Shown: piece by piece, positions 26,337-38,410 of the stretch | Numbering within the stretch: position 1 is the first letter of the stretch | Layout: every line of letters begins with the position of its first letter | Assembly: GCF_002929335.1 (NCBI RefSeq) | Contig: NZ_PJIL01000006.1 | Span: 202,619 to 266,618 of the forward strand | DNA length: 64,000 bases | Source: Arthrobacter sp. Y81 | GTDB taxonomy: Bacteria > Actinomycetota > Actinomycetes > Actinomycetales > Micrococcaceae | Direction of reading: 5' to 3' | Program-made: the position numbers and the translations under genes | Notes under the pieces: generated by a model | What the model was told of the DNA's origin: nothing | Databases searched by the model: none | What the model saw: only the letters and a program-made list of their open reading frames with translations

Positions 26337-26714
26337 TTAGCCCCGGTCCCGGATCCATCGCCTGATGACGGCCTCAAGCGCCGGCTTCTTGGCATCAAAA
26401 TCGGCCGCGTCGAGGAAACGGGCCACCCTGGACACCTCCCCGTCGCCTTCCAGGAGTCCCAGCTCGTCCGGCAGGGAGGCACCCGTGTGGAACATGAGCG
26501 TCACGTTCTTCTTCGACTTGGGGAAGAAGGAGGCAATGTTGCCTTTGTACATGAAGGTGGGCGCCTGCCATTTGATGGCCTCGGTCACGGCCGGGTCGAT
26601 CGCAAGGATGAATTCCCGGACGTTGGCCACCAGGTCCCGCTGCGGATTGGCGTAGCTCTGGAACCAGTCATCCACGGCAGGATTGCGGTTCGTCCCATGT
26701 TCCGGCTTGTCCAT
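26337..26714 (-). CDS. DUF1801 / YdhG-type protein
   Basis: A 125-residue single-domain protein. EFILAIDPAVTEAIKWQAPTF, GNIASFFPKSKKNVTLMFH and a C-terminal EAVIRRWIRDRG are characteristic of the DUF1801 fold. It is cytoplasmic; the biochemical role of the family is unknown. ATG at 26714. A separate transcription unit 62 bp downstream of the amidohydrolase on the same strand. Confidence 0.88.
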   Translation of the reverse strand: MDKPEHGTNRNPAVDDWFQSYANPQRDLVANVREFILAIDPAVTEAIKWQAPTFMYKGNIASFFPKSKKNVTLMFHTGASLPDELGLLEGDGEVSRVARFLDAADFDAKKPALEAVIRRWIRDRG

Positions 26715-26776
26715 AGGTACAGACTAGGCCCGCGGCGTCCGGCCTCAAGCCGACGACGCCGCGGTCCGCCCGCGCA

Positions 26777-28420
26777 CTACCGGGCTGACCCCACCGCCAA
26801 ATGCTGCACCCGTCCGTCCACGAACGTCGCCAGCACCTGCGCGGCAGCCAGGTCATCCGGGGCAACCGACAGCGGATCGGCGTCGAACACCGTGAAATCC
26901 GCGCGCTTGCCGACGGTGATGGACCCGGAGACAGCCCATTCCCCCGCAGCACGGGCAGCGTGCGAGGTGTAGCCTTCGAGCGCCTGCAGTGCTGTGAGGG
27001 CCTGGCCCGGAACGACCGGCTGTTCGTCCCGGCGGCCGGACCGCCGTCGTAATTGCGCGTCCGCCAGGATGGGCAGCGGTTCGAACGGGGCGATCGGCCA
27101 GTCGGAGCCGAGCCCCAGGGTGGTTCCCGCCGCGCGGAGGTCCGCGCACCGCCAGGCATTGTTCGCCCGTTCCGGCCCCAGCCGCGTGGACCAGTTGTCG
27201 CTGTGGTCGGCGCGGGAGTAGTGGGTGCAGTGCGTCGGCTGCATGCTGGCCACCAGGCCCGCCCGGGAGAATCTCGCAATGAGGGCGTCCGGGACGGTTT
27301 CGAGGTGTTCGATCCGGTGCACGGCCACCGGTGCAACCGACCGCACCGCGGGAGGCAGGGACTCGAAGGCGTCCAGGACTGCGGCCACTCCGGCGTCGCC
27401 GATCGCATGCGTGGCCGTGGGAATCCCGCGGCCGGCGAAGAAGCGCACCGCCGCCGCGTACTCCTCCGGGCGGGGCCAGAACGGGGCCACGGACTCCCCA
27501 TAGATATCGGGCTCAAACAGCCACGCGGTGCCGTTGTCCACTGTGCCGTCAACGAACAGCTTGATGCCGGCCACCTCCCAGCGCGTTCCGCCCACCCCGA
27601 TCTGCCCCGCGAGCCGTCGCCAGTCCTCCTCGCCGCTGCCGGGCATGCACCACGGTGAGATCCGCAGGCGCAGCGGGAGGCCGCCGTCCATGTCGTCCTC
27701 GAGGGCACGGAAAAGCTCCAGTGAGCCCTCCCCGCAATCCATCACGTGCGCTCCCGTCAGCCCGGACCGCGCGAACTGCGTGAAGAGTTCCGCCAGCCTC
27801 GCCTTCCGCTCGTCGAAGGACTCCGCCGGCACCAGCTGCGCAACGAGCTCGACGGCGGCGGCCTCCAGCAGGAGCCCCGTTGGCCTGCCGCTGGGGTCGC
27901 AAACGACTTCCGACGCCTGGTCGAACGCCCGCGGTCCGGTGACCCCCGCCAGTTCGAGGGCCCGGGAACTGGCCAGGGCGGAATGCCCGTCGAAGAGGCG
28001 GATGAGGCACGGCCGTCCGGAGACGACGTCGTCAATCAGCTCGCGGTGGGCGGCGGCGGATCCGAACACATTGGGATCAAGGCCCCAGCCCCGCACCCAG
28101 TCCCCCGGGGGGATTGCCTCCGCTTCGGCGCGCAACAGCGCGCGCACCCCGGCAAGGTCCTTGGCGCCGGACAGGTCGCAGCCGCGGGTCAGTTCCAGGC
28201 CGAAGACAGGGTGGATGTGGCAGTCCACCAGGCCGGGCGTCAGCACGGCGGCACCGAAGTCGATGACCTCCGCGGCCGGCCAGCCCTCGGCATCGGCACG
28301 GCTTCCGACGGCGGCAATCACACCGTCCTGGACGGCCACCGCCTGCGGCGCGGGGCTTCCGGGCGTCCGGTCCTCCATCGTGTGGACGGTGTCGGCCAGG
28401 ATGATCACATCAGGATTCAT
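26777..28420 (-). CDS. Amidohydrolase, YtcJ-like
   Basis: A 547-residue metal-dependent hydrolase. DCHIHPVFG supplies the HxH metal ligands, THAIGDAGV and VHRIEHLE further His ligands, and LGSDWPIAPF the catalytic Asp; a beta-sandwich closes the C-terminus (ITVGKRADFTVFD). The ATG at 28420 overlaps the upstream permease gene by 11 bp; a TTG at 28438 is the alternative. Coupling with an amino-acid/amine permease and divergence from a TetR regulator suggests import then hydrolysis of an amide or N-acyl compound. Confidence 0.88.
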   Translation of the reverse strand: MNPDVIILADTVHTMEDRTPGSPAPQAVAVQDGVIAAVGSRADAEGWPAAEVIDFGAAVLTPGLVDCHIHPVFGLELTRGCDLSGAKDLAGVRALLRAEAEAIPPGDWVRGWGLDPNVFGSAAAHRELIDDVVSGRPCLIRLFDGHSALASSRALELAGVTGPRAFDQASEVVCDPSGRPTGLLLEAAAVELVAQLVPAESFDERKARLAELFTQFARSGLTGAHVMDCGEGSLELFRALEDDMDGGLPLRLRISPWCMPGSGEEDWRRLAGQIGVGGTRWEVAGIKLFVDGTVDNGTAWLFEPDIYGESVAPFWPRPEEYAAAVRFFAGRGIPTATHAIGDAGVAAVLDAFESLPPAVRSVAPVAVHRIEHLETVPDALIARFSRAGLVASMQPTHCTHYSRADHSDNWSTRLGPERANNAWRCADLRAAGTTLGLGSDWPIAPFEPLPILADAQLRRRSGRRDEQPVVPGQALTALQALEGYTSHAARAAGEWAVSGSITVGKRADFTVFDADPLSVAPDDLAAAQVLATFVDGRVQHLAVGSAR

Positions 28421-29867
28421 GGGTTTCGAAGCTTCCAATCTGCGCGAAGGTCTCGGGACGGTGGCGGCGCACCCAACGCGCTGCCAGGAGCCCGGCGATG
28501 AAGACGAGGGGCGTCACCAGGATGAGGATGGTGTTGGTCAGCGCGTCAGCGAAGGTGAGCAGCTCGATGTTCAGTCCGATCAGCAGCACCACGCCGAAGA
28601 GCAGGATGGCCGAGGCCAGGCTGAGCGGCACCATCAGTTTGTGCGTCGCTGCGGCGGGGTTCCGGCGCAGGTAGAGGAAGGCCGCCACCGAAACCAGGCC
28701 CTGGAGCCCAACGATGCCGAAAATCCCCGGGGTGTTCACCCAGATCAGCAGCTGCTGGTACGGGTCTGCGTTGAGCAGGGCGCAGATGGTGATGACCCCG
28801 GCAGCGAGGACCGTCTGCAGCTGGCCGGCGCGGTGCGGGGACTGGAACCTGGGGTGGGTGCGGCCGAGGAAGGCGGGCAGCACGCCGTCGCGGGCCAGCA
28901 TGTATACGTAGCGGTTGATCGCGTTGTGGAAGGCCAGTTGCGAGGCGTAGACGCTGGTGACGATCAGAACGTACATCACCACTTCAGCCCACGGCCCCAC
29001 ATAGTGGTTGATGGTCTGGAAGAACATCCCGCCGGCCATTTCGCCCGCGGCTTCGACGGCGCGGTCTTCGCCGTAGGCCTGGACCACGGTCCAGACGATG
29101 AAGGCGTAGAACACGGACATAAAGCCGACGGCGATGTACATGGCCCGCGGCACGGATTTATCCGGGTTACGGGCCTCGGAGCGGTACAGCACGGTGGACT
29201 CGAAGCCCATGAAGGCGGCGAAGCAGATGCCAAGGATCGCCAGGACGCCCGGGCCGAACGCGTGCTCCGTGCTGAAGGAACCCACGCTGATCCCGTGGGC
29301 TCCGCCGCTGCCCAGGATGCCCACCCCCATCACTGCCAGGATGCCCGTCTCGGCGATGAGGAGCACACCGAGCACCTTCGCCCCGACGTCGATCCCCCGG
29401 TAGCCGAGGAACCAAACGGCTACGACGGCGGCGAGCGCGATGGCCGGCCACGGCACCTCGAGCCCGAACAGGACCTTGAACATGTCGTGGGTCTGGACCG
29501 CGAAGAGACCGTAAACGCCGATCTGGAGGCAGTTGTAGGAGACGATCGCCAGGATGGCGGAGGCCAGCCCCACCGTCTTGCCCATGGCCAGTGAAATGTA
29601 CGTGTAGAAGCCGCCGGATGCCTTCACATGGCGGGTCATGGCCATGAACCCAATGGCGAAAAGGGTGAGCACGATGCCCGCGAGGAGGTAGCCGGCCGGG
29701 GCGCCGATGCCGCCGACACCGATGGCTACCGGGGCCACCCCTGCCATGACCGTGAGGGGTGCTGCTGCCGAGATGACGAGGAAGGCGATGCCGCCCGTTC
29801 CCAGGGCATTGCGCTTGAGGGAGCCGTCCGCGGACGACGTCGGTGGTCTGGTTTGGGTATCCGGCAC
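28410..29867 (-). CDS. APC-superfamily amino acid/polyamine permease
   Basis: A 485-residue protein with about 12 membrane segments. The first helices carry ALGTGGIAFLVISAAAPL, a common APC start, and ATILAIVS-like and GFESTVLYRSEARNPDKSVPRAM segments mark the family. GTG at 29867 follows GAAAGGACGG. The gene probably shares a transcript with the amidohydrolase that overlaps its 3' end. A perfect palindrome at 29895-29915 lies 28 bp upstream of the start and likely controls it. Confidence 0.9.
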   Translation of the reverse strand: MPDTQTRPPTSSADGSLKRNALGTGGIAFLVISAAAPLTVMAGVAPVAIGVGGIGAPAGYLLAGIVLTLFAIGFMAMTRHVKASGGFYTYISLAMGKTVGLASAILAIVSYNCLQIGVYGLFAVQTHDMFKVLFGLEVPWPAIALAAVVAVWFLGYRGIDVGAKVLGVLLIAETGILAVMGVGILGSGGAHGISVGSFSTEHAFGPGVLAILGICFAAFMGFESTVLYRSEARNPDKSVPRAMYIAVGFMSVFYAFIVWTVVQAYGEDRAVEAAGEMAGGMFFQTINHYVGPWAEVVMYVLIVTSVYASQLAFHNAINRYVYMLARDGVLPAFLGRTHPRFQSPHRAGQLQTVLAAGVITICALLNADPYQQLLIWVNTPGIFGIVGLQGLVSVAAFLYLRRNPAAATHKLMVPLSLASAILLFGVVLLIGLNIELLTFADALTNTILILVTPLVFIAGLLAARWVRRHRPETFAQIGSFETHES

Positions 29868-29894
29868 TAGTCCGTCCTTTCTTGGGAGCCCTGC

Positions 29895-29915
29895 TAAACG
29901 AAAGGCTTTCGTTTA
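29895..29915. promoter_or_regulatory. Perfect 21-bp palindrome, probable TetR operator
   Basis: TAAACGAAAG (29895-29904) and CTTTCGTTTA (29906-29915) flank a single G. It lies in the 155-bp divergent region between the permease and the TetR-type regulator, the usual place for a TetR operator. Confidence 0.75.
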
Positions 29916-30022
29916 TTATGGAGGCGTGTGGCGCAGAGCACAATAGTTTTCCGAAAACGGCGCCGCCGGGTCCCGCCGACTAGGCTGGGCTTGACCTTCA
30001 AGAGCTGCAGTCAGGAGAACCC

Positions 30023-30631
30023 ATGGGGCGCCCGCTCCTCCCGCTGATATCCGTGGAGGCCCTCACCACGGCCGCCCTGGAGCTGGTTGATGAGAGCGGC
30101 GACTTCAGCTTCCCGAAACTGGCGAAGAAGATCGGCGTCAGCCAGTCCTCCATCTACAACCACGTCAGCGGCCGGGACGAGATCCTCGAACTCCTGCGCC
30201 ACCGGATCATCACCGAAGAGCCGTATCCGCCGGTGGACCACACCGACTGGGAAGCTGCCCTGAGGGTCCTGATCCGCGCCTACCGGGACGCGTTTGCCCG
30301 CCATCCGCGGCTGGCGCCGCTGCTGGTGCTGCAGTCCATCACCGATCCGGAAGTCATCGGCCTCTACGAGGACCTCGCGCTGGCTCTCGAGGGTGCGGGA
30401 TTCCGGGGACGGGACGTGGTGGCGGCCATCTCCACGATCGACAGCTTTGCCCTCGGCGCGGCACTGGACCTGGCGGCTCCGGAAGTTGTCTGGGACCCGC
30501 CGGCCGAAGGCTACCCCACGCTCAAGCGCGCACTCGGCAACGCGGGCCCCTCGGAGGAACGGGGCGGGCACGCCTTCGATTTCGGCCTCGATGTGATTAT
30601 CGGCGGACTCCGGGCGAAGCTGGCCGGGTGA
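30023..30631 (+). CDS. TetR-family transcriptional regulator
   Basis: A 202-residue regulator. The N-terminal helix-turn-helix is visible as SFPKLAKKIGVSQSSIYNHVSGRDEILELL (about 28-57); the helical C-terminal domain resembles the TetR_C class I type. ATG at 30023 follows AGGAGAACCC. It is divergent from the permease-amidohydrolase unit and most likely represses it through the 21-bp palindrome between them, released by the transported compound. Confidence 0.9.
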   Translation: MGRPLLPLISVEALTTAALELVDESGDFSFPKLAKKIGVSQSSIYNHVSGRDEILELLRHRIITEEPYPPVDHTDWEAALRVLIRAYRDAFARHPRLAPLLVLQSITDPEVIGLYEDLALALEGAGFRGRDVVAAISTIDSFALGAALDLAAPEVVWDPPAEGYPTLKRALGNAGPSEERGGHAFDFGLDVIIGGLRAKLAG

Positions 30632-30649
30632 CGCCGCTGCGGGCTGAGC

Positions 30650-32182
30650 TCAGCTGAGGTCCGCCGGCGCCGGGCTGGACTCGAGGTTACGGGTGGCGGG
30701 GCCCTGGATGACGGTGCCGTCGGTGCTGAACCGGGAGCCGTGGCATGGGCAGTCCCAGGTCACGTCGGCCGGGTTGAACTCCACGGTGCAGCCCAGATGG
30801 GTGCAGACTGCCGACACGGCGCTGACGTCCCCAGCAGGACCGAGGTAGACGGCGGTCTTTGCCCCGTCCACGTCCACTACCCTTCCTTCTCCCGGAACCT
30901 GCTTTCCCGGGACGAGGTCCGCCCGGACCGGAGCAGCACCGGTCACCTCGGGGGCGGGCGCGGCGGCGTCCTCCGTCACGGCCGGTGCCGCGTGCGGGGC
31001 GCGGACTGCCCGGGTACTGTCGAAGACCGCTGCCCACGGGCCGCGCCGGCCGCACAGCGTGTCCCGGAGGATCAGGGCCGCGGCGGTGCCGTTGGTCAGG
31101 CCCCATTTGCGCAGTCCGGTGATCACGTGAACATGCCTGGACTCCGGTGACATTGGCCCGACGTAGGGCAGCCCGTCGGCAGGCATGGCGTCCTGGGTGG
31201 ACCAGCGGTAGACGATCTCCCTGGCGCCCAGGCGGTCACGGGCAAACGAGCTGAGCCTCCGGTACCGCTCGGCGGATTCGTGGCGCTCCGACGCAGGGTG
31301 GCCTTCACCGCCGGCAAGGACATAGCTTGTGCCATCGAGGCCGATGGTCAGGATGGAGCGCATCGGCTCGTCAACGCTGAGGAATGTCGAATCCAAAGGA
31401 GGAAGGTCGCTGCGGGCGGCCACGATATACGAGCGGTGCAGGTAGCATCGCTCGGCGAAGATTCCCCGGTCCTCGATTGGCATATTCGTCGCGACGATGA
31501 TCTCCCGGGCACGGACGGAACCCCGCGCCGCGTCGACCACCGCCGGCGAACCGTCGCGGAACCCGGTGGCAGGCGAGTCCTCGAAGACAAAGCTGCCGTC
31601 TCCGTCCACGGCGCGGGCCAGGCCCTGCACGTATCGGAGCGCGTGGATCTGCGCCTGGTCGTCGAAGCGGACCGCGCCCTTGACAGCAAAGGGCAGCGGC
31701 ACTTCGGTGGTGAAGGACGCGGGAAGTCCGAGCCGGCCGGCCAGGGCGGCTTCCTCCCGGACGAGATCCAGCGTGGCGTCCGATTCGGCGTAGGTGTAGT
31801 TGGATACCCGCCGGAAGCCGCAGTCGATGCCCTCTTCCGCCACCGTGCCGGCCACATGCTGAATCGCGGCTTCGTTCGCCTCTCCGTAGAGGCGGGCCGT
31901 TTCGGCACCGTGCCGGCCGGCAAGTTCCGTGTAGGCCAGCCGGTGCAGTGAGGTGACCTTGCCGGTGGTGTTTCCTGTGACTCCGGTGCCCACCCGGGCC
32001 GCCTCCAGCACGGCCACCGTCTGGCCTTCCCGTTTCAGGGCCAGTGCAGCGGTCAGGCCTGCGATGCCGCCACCGATCACGGCCACATCGACGTCGAGGT
32101 CCGCGTTGAGGGCGGCGTAGCCCGTGGATGCACTGGTGGCAGCCCAGAGGGAGGCGAACGTACCTGCTGGCTGCTCACTCAC
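30650..32182 (-). CDS. FAD-dependent oxidoreductase with C-terminal Rieske [2Fe-2S] domain
   Basis: A 510-residue protein in two parts. Residues about 25-390 are a DAO-type flavoprotein with VAVIGGGIAGLTAALAL as the FAD-binding loop and GLRKWGLTNGTAAALI near its end. Residues about 415-510 form a Rieske domain: CTHLGCTVEF and CPCHGSRF give the two Cys and two His of the cluster. This architecture is common in Bacillus and actinobacteria; the substrate is not established. GTG at 32182 follows GAAGGCGGATACC. It stands alone, converging with the TetR gene 18 bp away. Confidence 0.92.
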   Translation of the reverse strand: MSEQPAGTFASLWAATSASTGYAALNADLDVDVAVIGGGIAGLTAALALKREGQTVAVLEAARVGTGVTGNTTGKVTSLHRLAYTELAGRHGAETARLYGEANEAAIQHVAGTVAEEGIDCGFRRVSNYTYAESDATLDLVREEAALAGRLGLPASFTTEVPLPFAVKGAVRFDDQAQIHALRYVQGLARAVDGDGSFVFEDSPATGFRDGSPAVVDAARGSVRAREIIVATNMPIEDRGIFAERCYLHRSYIVAARSDLPPLDSTFLSVDEPMRSILTIGLDGTSYVLAGGEGHPASERHESAERYRRLSSFARDRLGAREIVYRWSTQDAMPADGLPYVGPMSPESRHVHVITGLRKWGLTNGTAAALILRDTLCGRRGPWAAVFDSTRAVRAPHAAPAVTEDAAAPAPEVTGAAPVRADLVPGKQVPGEGRVVDVDGAKTAVYLGPAGDVSAVSAVCTHLGCTVEFNPADVTWDCPCHGSRFSTDGTVIQGPATRNLESSPAPADLS

Positions 32183-32225
32183 GGTATCCGCCTTCCACGC
32201 AGTTGGGCTTCCCTGGGCCGGGCTT

Positions 32226-32810
32226 TCAGTCCCCGGTGGTCTTCGCTGCCTTGGCAGCGGCCTTGGCGGCCTGCTTGCTGGCGCGCACCTTGCTCAGTGA
32301 TTCCGGATCCACGATGTCGGCGACGGACAGGAAGGCGTCCTCCTGTCCGTAGTGTCCGGCGGCCTCGCGCCAGCCTTCGGCCTGGAGGCCGCACTGCTTC
32401 CCGAGGAGCGCCAGGAAGATCTTGGCCTTTTGCTCGCCGAATCCCGGCAAGGCCTTGAGCCTGCGCAGCACCTCCGGGCCGTCGGGGTTGCCCTGCGTCC
32501 AGATGGCGGTCGCATCCCCGTTCCAGTCACTGTGCACGGTCTCGGCGAGGGCCTGGACACGTCCGGCCATGGATCCCGGGAAGCGGTGCACGGCCGGACG
32601 TTCCTTGAACATCTCGACGAAGCCCTGCGGGTCGTACCCGGCGATCTCCGCGGGATCCATGGATCCGATGCGCGTCCGGATCTTTTCGGGACCGGCAAAC
32701 GCCGACTCCATAGTCACCTGCTGGTCCAGCAGCATGCCGGTGAGCAGCGCAAACGCGTCATCGCTGAGTAGTTTGTCGGCGGCGGGGTCCCCTGTGATGT
32801 GCAGTTCCAT
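32226..32810 (-). CDS. HhH-GPD-type base-excision repair protein
   Basis: A 194-residue DNA glycosylase-like protein. LLTGMLLDQQVTMESAFAGP and the helix-hairpin-helix LKALPGFGEQKAKIFLALLG are the main marks. The C-terminus is a short Lys/Ala-rich tail (KQAAKAAAKAAK) that may bind DNA. The ATG at 32810 after AGGATAGG is preferred over an in-frame start 36 bases upstream. Likely a cytoplasmic repair enzyme; the lesion recognised is unknown. Confidence 0.87.
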   Translation of the reverse strand: MELHITGDPAADKLLSDDAFALLTGMLLDQQVTMESAFAGPEKIRTRIGSMDPAEIAGYDPQGFVEMFKERPAVHRFPGSMAGRVQALAETVHSDWNGDATAIWTQGNPDGPEVLRRLKALPGFGEQKAKIFLALLGKQCGLQAEGWREAAGHYGQEDAFLSVADIVDPESLSKVRASKQAAKAAAKAAKTTGD

Positions 32811-32868
32811 GCGTCCTATCCTGCCACCCGCTCCGGCGCGCGTCATCGGGGTGGCGGCTTCGTCGACT

Positions 32869-33951
32869 CTAGGCGGTTTGTGAACGGCCCTTCATTCGCC
32901 CGCGCAGCGCGGCAATGCCCCACACCGCCAGCAGCACGGCCACGAGCAGCAGCCCGGCGTCGCCCAGGTCCACGGCGCCCAGCCAGGTGGTCAGGGGATC
33001 CTCCAGACCAAAGGCCATATTGAAGAATCCGCCCAGGGTGGTGGCCGAAATGAACAGGGCGGACACGGCCGAGATGCCGGTGATCAGGGTGTTGAAGCCG
33101 AGCTTCCGTTGCGGATTGTGGATGGCCGATCTGTACATGCGCATCATGGCGACCCCGTTGGTGGTGTCGCAGAGCGTCATGGCCGCCGTGAATGCCAGCG
33201 GAAGCGCCAGGAGGGCCAGCGGGGACACTCCGGCGAGGGATGCCGCCGTCGTCATCACCAGGAGCCCGATGGTGGTGGCCGTATCGAAACCCAGCCCGAA
33301 CAGGAAGCCGATCACGTAGATGTTCCGCGGCCGCTGGACCCGGGACAGCGGTTTGGCCAGCAGGCGCGCCACGAAACCCTTCGCTTCAAGGTCCCCGTCC
33401 CGCACTTCGCCGCCGCCCTGCACGTTCCGGTACGCCTGCGCCGCGCGGAGGAACGCCGAGCCGTTGAAAAGGCCCATGGCCAGCAGGAACAGCCCGGAGA
33501 CGCCGCTGCCGATCAGGCCCAGCACCAGGTTTCCGGTGGTGCCGTCCTCCATGAACTGGCCCACCATGGCTGCGCCGCCCACCACCAGGACCCCGGCCAG
33601 GATCACCACCGAACTGTGCCCCAGGCTGAACGCGAACCCGACGCTCACAGGATCCTTCCGCTGCGCCACGAACTTCCGCGTCGAGTTGTCGATGGCGGCG
33701 ATGTGGTCCCAGTCGTAGCTGTGCTTGATGCCGGCCAGGTAGGCGGTGAACACCAGGCCCAGAGCCAGCGGCTGACCCGCCGCCGCCGTTCCGGTGCCAG
33801 GGCTTCCGGCCCCAAGGCTTCCGGACAGGAGGAGTACGACGGCGGCAACGTGCAGCGCGGCCACCGCACCGAATGCGAAGAGCATCCGGGTCCGGAGCGG
33901 CAGCTGCTCCCGTTCCCGGTACATCGCGGCGAACTGGGTCAGCGTGGTCAT
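32869..33951 (-). CDS. NiCoT-family nickel/cobalt permease
   Basis: A 360-residue membrane protein with about eight helices. The family signature HSYDWDHIAAIDNSTRK (near residue 77) carries the His and Asp needed for Ni2+ recognition; LGHSSVV and GFDTATTIGLL are the other conserved motifs. It starts at ATG 33951, sharing one base with the ureD stop (TGATG), so it is translationally coupled to the urease operon and supplies its nickel. Confidence 0.93.
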   Translation of the reverse strand: MTTLTQFAAMYREREQLPLRTRMLFAFGAVAALHVAAVVLLLSGSLGAGSPGTGTAAAGQPLALGLVFTAYLAGIKHSYDWDHIAAIDNSTRKFVAQRKDPVSVGFAFSLGHSSVVILAGVLVVGGAAMVGQFMEDGTTGNLVLGLIGSGVSGLFLLAMGLFNGSAFLRAAQAYRNVQGGGEVRDGDLEAKGFVARLLAKPLSRVQRPRNIYVIGFLFGLGFDTATTIGLLVMTTAASLAGVSPLALLALPLAFTAAMTLCDTTNGVAMMRMYRSAIHNPQRKLGFNTLITGISAVSALFISATTLGGFFNMAFGLEDPLTTWLGAVDLGDAGLLLVAVLLAVWGIAALRGRMKGRSQTA

Positions 33952-34840
33952 CAGTACTTCCTCAGGTTCAGGGGCGCCTGCCCGTGCCAGCGTTCACGCA
34001 GCAGGGCGGTACACGCGCCCAGCAGCCGGTTGAGTTCCTCCGTGGAGTCGGACAGCGACCGCAGCACCAGGCCGGTTGTTCCGCCGATTGATGCGGTCAG
34101 GGATACTCCGGTGTAGGCGTCGCAGCCCGCTGTGAGCGCATGGAGTTCGTCGGCCAGGGCCTGGTCCACACGCGGATCCACCACCACCAGCGAACCCAGG
34201 TGGCTGCGGCCTTCCATGAACCCCGTCCCGGTGACGTCGTTGAGGGACGGCCGGATCAGCAGGTTGTCCAGGGCCAGCAGTTCGGTGCCGCCGGGCGCCT
34301 CCACGTGGATCTCGGTGCGGAGCCGCAGTTCCTCGTACCGGAACGACGCCCCGTCGGGGGACCACCCCGGCGTGACCACTTCAGCCATCACCAGGCTCGA
34401 CGACGGCCGCACCGTGACGTGCGTGTTCTGCCGGTAGCTGGCCTCCCGGTAGGCGATCAGCTGGTCCGGAGCCAGCTCCAGCTGCGCCCGCTCCCCCAGC
34501 CGCAGGGTCATCCGCTGCTCGGCAAACGACCCCGGAGTCCGGTAAATCTTCGTGGCGGACTGTGTGGTCAGCACCAACGACGCCCCGTCACCAACCTCCA
34601 CGTCCATGACATAAAGATCAGCCCCCAAATACGCCCCGCCGGGATTCACAACGACATAACAAACCTGCCCGCTCTCATCCAAGTAGTGCGGCCGTAAAAC
34701 CCTCAAGGCGCCCTGATGGTACTGATGCGCGGCCACGGACTTGCCTCCGCGATGCTCGATGCGCAGCTCAAGCTCCCCCATAGGCGACTTCACGGCAGGG
34801 GCGGCCGCAGTCTCCAGAGCCGCCTCAGCCGCTGTCGAGC

Positions 34841-34844
<4 letters not shown>
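33951..34844 (-). CDS. ureD: Urease accessory protein UreD
   Basis: A 297-residue scaffold of the UreD/UreH family that, with UreF and UreG, inserts nickel in apo-urease. [35 protein letters not shown] is the family core. The ATG at 34844 overlaps the ureG stop (ATGA), which fixes the start. It is the seventh gene of the urease operon and is followed directly by the nickel permease. Confidence 0.93.
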
Positions 34845-35458
<614 letters not shown>

Positions 35459-35470
35459 TCTGTCCTCCTG

Positions 35471-36175
35471 CTAGCTCATGAACATTCGGGCACGTTGACG
35501 TTCGTGCCGCATCTGCGAAATTTCCAGTCCGGGGCTCACGGCTCCGAAGTCGTCCGGCGCCAGGCGGGCGATCCGCCTGACGGCGGCAGCGACGTCGTCG
35601 GACGCGTTCCGCAGCAGCCGCTGGCCGGCGTTCTGCCCCAGCGGGATGGCGCGCACCGCGTTCTGGGTCAGCGACGTGACCGCGGCGAACAGGTAGGCGG
35701 CGAGCGCTTCGGTCAGCGGGACGCCCAGGGAACGGGCGACGACGGCGAACGCCAGCGGCTGGTGGCCGGCGGCGCGGCCGGTGTCCACCAGCTCCCGGTA
35801 TGCCTTCAGCTCCGGGGAAGGGAAAACTTCGGAGCCGATCTCCAGCAGCCGCGTCCCCATCTTGATGCTCGCCTCCCGCAGCTGCCGCGGCAGGAGCTGT
35901 GCCGTCAGCAGCGAATCCAGCTGGGCAACAGGGACACCCTCGTAGAGGAACCGGATGGCCAGCCCGTCGGAATAGGAAAGCTGCTGCCCCACAAACGCAG
36001 AAAGCCACACCCCGAAGGACTCTTCATCGTGGACCACCCCGCTCTCAATGTACGTCTCAAACCCCAGCGAGTGCGCAAACGCCCCGGTAGGCAGCGCGGA
36101 GTCCGTCAGCTGCTGCAGGGCGAGCTGGTAGCTGTTCGCTGAAGCCGACGGCGCGTCAGTGCGAGTGTTCAGCAT
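35471..36175 (-). CDS. ureF: Urease accessory protein UreF
   Basis: A 234-residue all-helical protein that gates UreG GTPase activity. The core ADSALPTGAFAHSLGFE-type segment appears as LTDSALPTGAFAHSLGFE and a C-terminal LEISQMRHERQRARMFMS closes it. It overlaps the 3' end of ureE by 20 bp, so the pair is coupled. Confidence 0.95.
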   Translation of the reverse strand: MLNTRTDAPSASANSYQLALQQLTDSALPTGAFAHSLGFETYIESGVVHDEESFGVWLSAFVGQQLSYSDGLAIRFLYEGVPVAQLDSLLTAQLLPRQLREASIKMGTRLLEIGSEVFPSPELKAYRELVDTGRAAGHQPLAFAVVARSLGVPLTEALAAYLFAAVTSLTQNAVRAIPLGQNAGQRLLRNASDDVAAAVRRIARLAPDDFGAVSPGLEISQMRHERQRARMFMS

Positions 36176-36641
36176 GGCGGAAGGGGACGGGCATCACGCG
36201 TTCCTGGCGGTCGTAGGGCACTCCGACGTGTTTGAGGTAGTCCTCCACGGTGTGGTCGTACTGGCACACCATGACTCCGGCACCGTACTCGGAGGCGGCG
36301 TCGAAGAACTGGGCCTGCAGGTGCCGGTTGCCGAGCGAGTGCGCCACCACACCCATCTCATGGATGGTCCGGGGAGCCACCACCAGGACGTCGGTGGGCA
36401 GCACGGACACCACGATCATGTTGGTTTCGGCGATGTGCAGGATGTCGCCGTCACGGAGGTCGCCGGAACCGGACGGGAGCCGGATGCCGAGCTCCTTGCC
36501 GTGGTCCGTGGTGACTCGCTGGATGCGCTTGACCAGCTGGCCGCTGGGCAGCACCACCTTCTCCTGGTGCAGTCCGGCGACGGCCCCGGCCTCTGCCGCA
36601 GGGAGGTCGTGCAGGTTGCCGAGGATTTTCTCGATGATCAC
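36156..36641 (-). CDS. ureE: Urease accessory nickel chaperone UreE
   Basis: A 161-residue nickel metallochaperone. VVLPSGQLVKRIQRVTTDHGKELGIRL is the N-terminal part and HSLGNRHLQAQF the metal-binding region; the short C-terminal tail HAEHSH has few histidines compared with Klebsiella UreE. The GTG at 36641 after GGAG is chosen because it gives the family length; the frame stays open through ureC on the same strand but that part is a shadow. It lies 23 bp after ureC. Confidence 0.92.
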   Translation of the reverse strand: MIIEKILGNLHDLPAAEAGAVAGLHQEKVVLPSGQLVKRIQRVTTDHGKELGIRLPSGSGDLRDGDILHIAETNMIVVSVLPTDVLVVAPRTIHEMGVVAHSLGNRHLQAQFFDAASEYGAGVMVCQYDHTVEDYLKHVGVPYDRQERVMPVPFRHAEHSH

Positions 36642-36664
36642 GTGGGGCTCCGGGGGTCGGGAAC

Positions 36665-38406
<1,742 letters not shown>

Positions 38407-38410
<4 letters not shown>

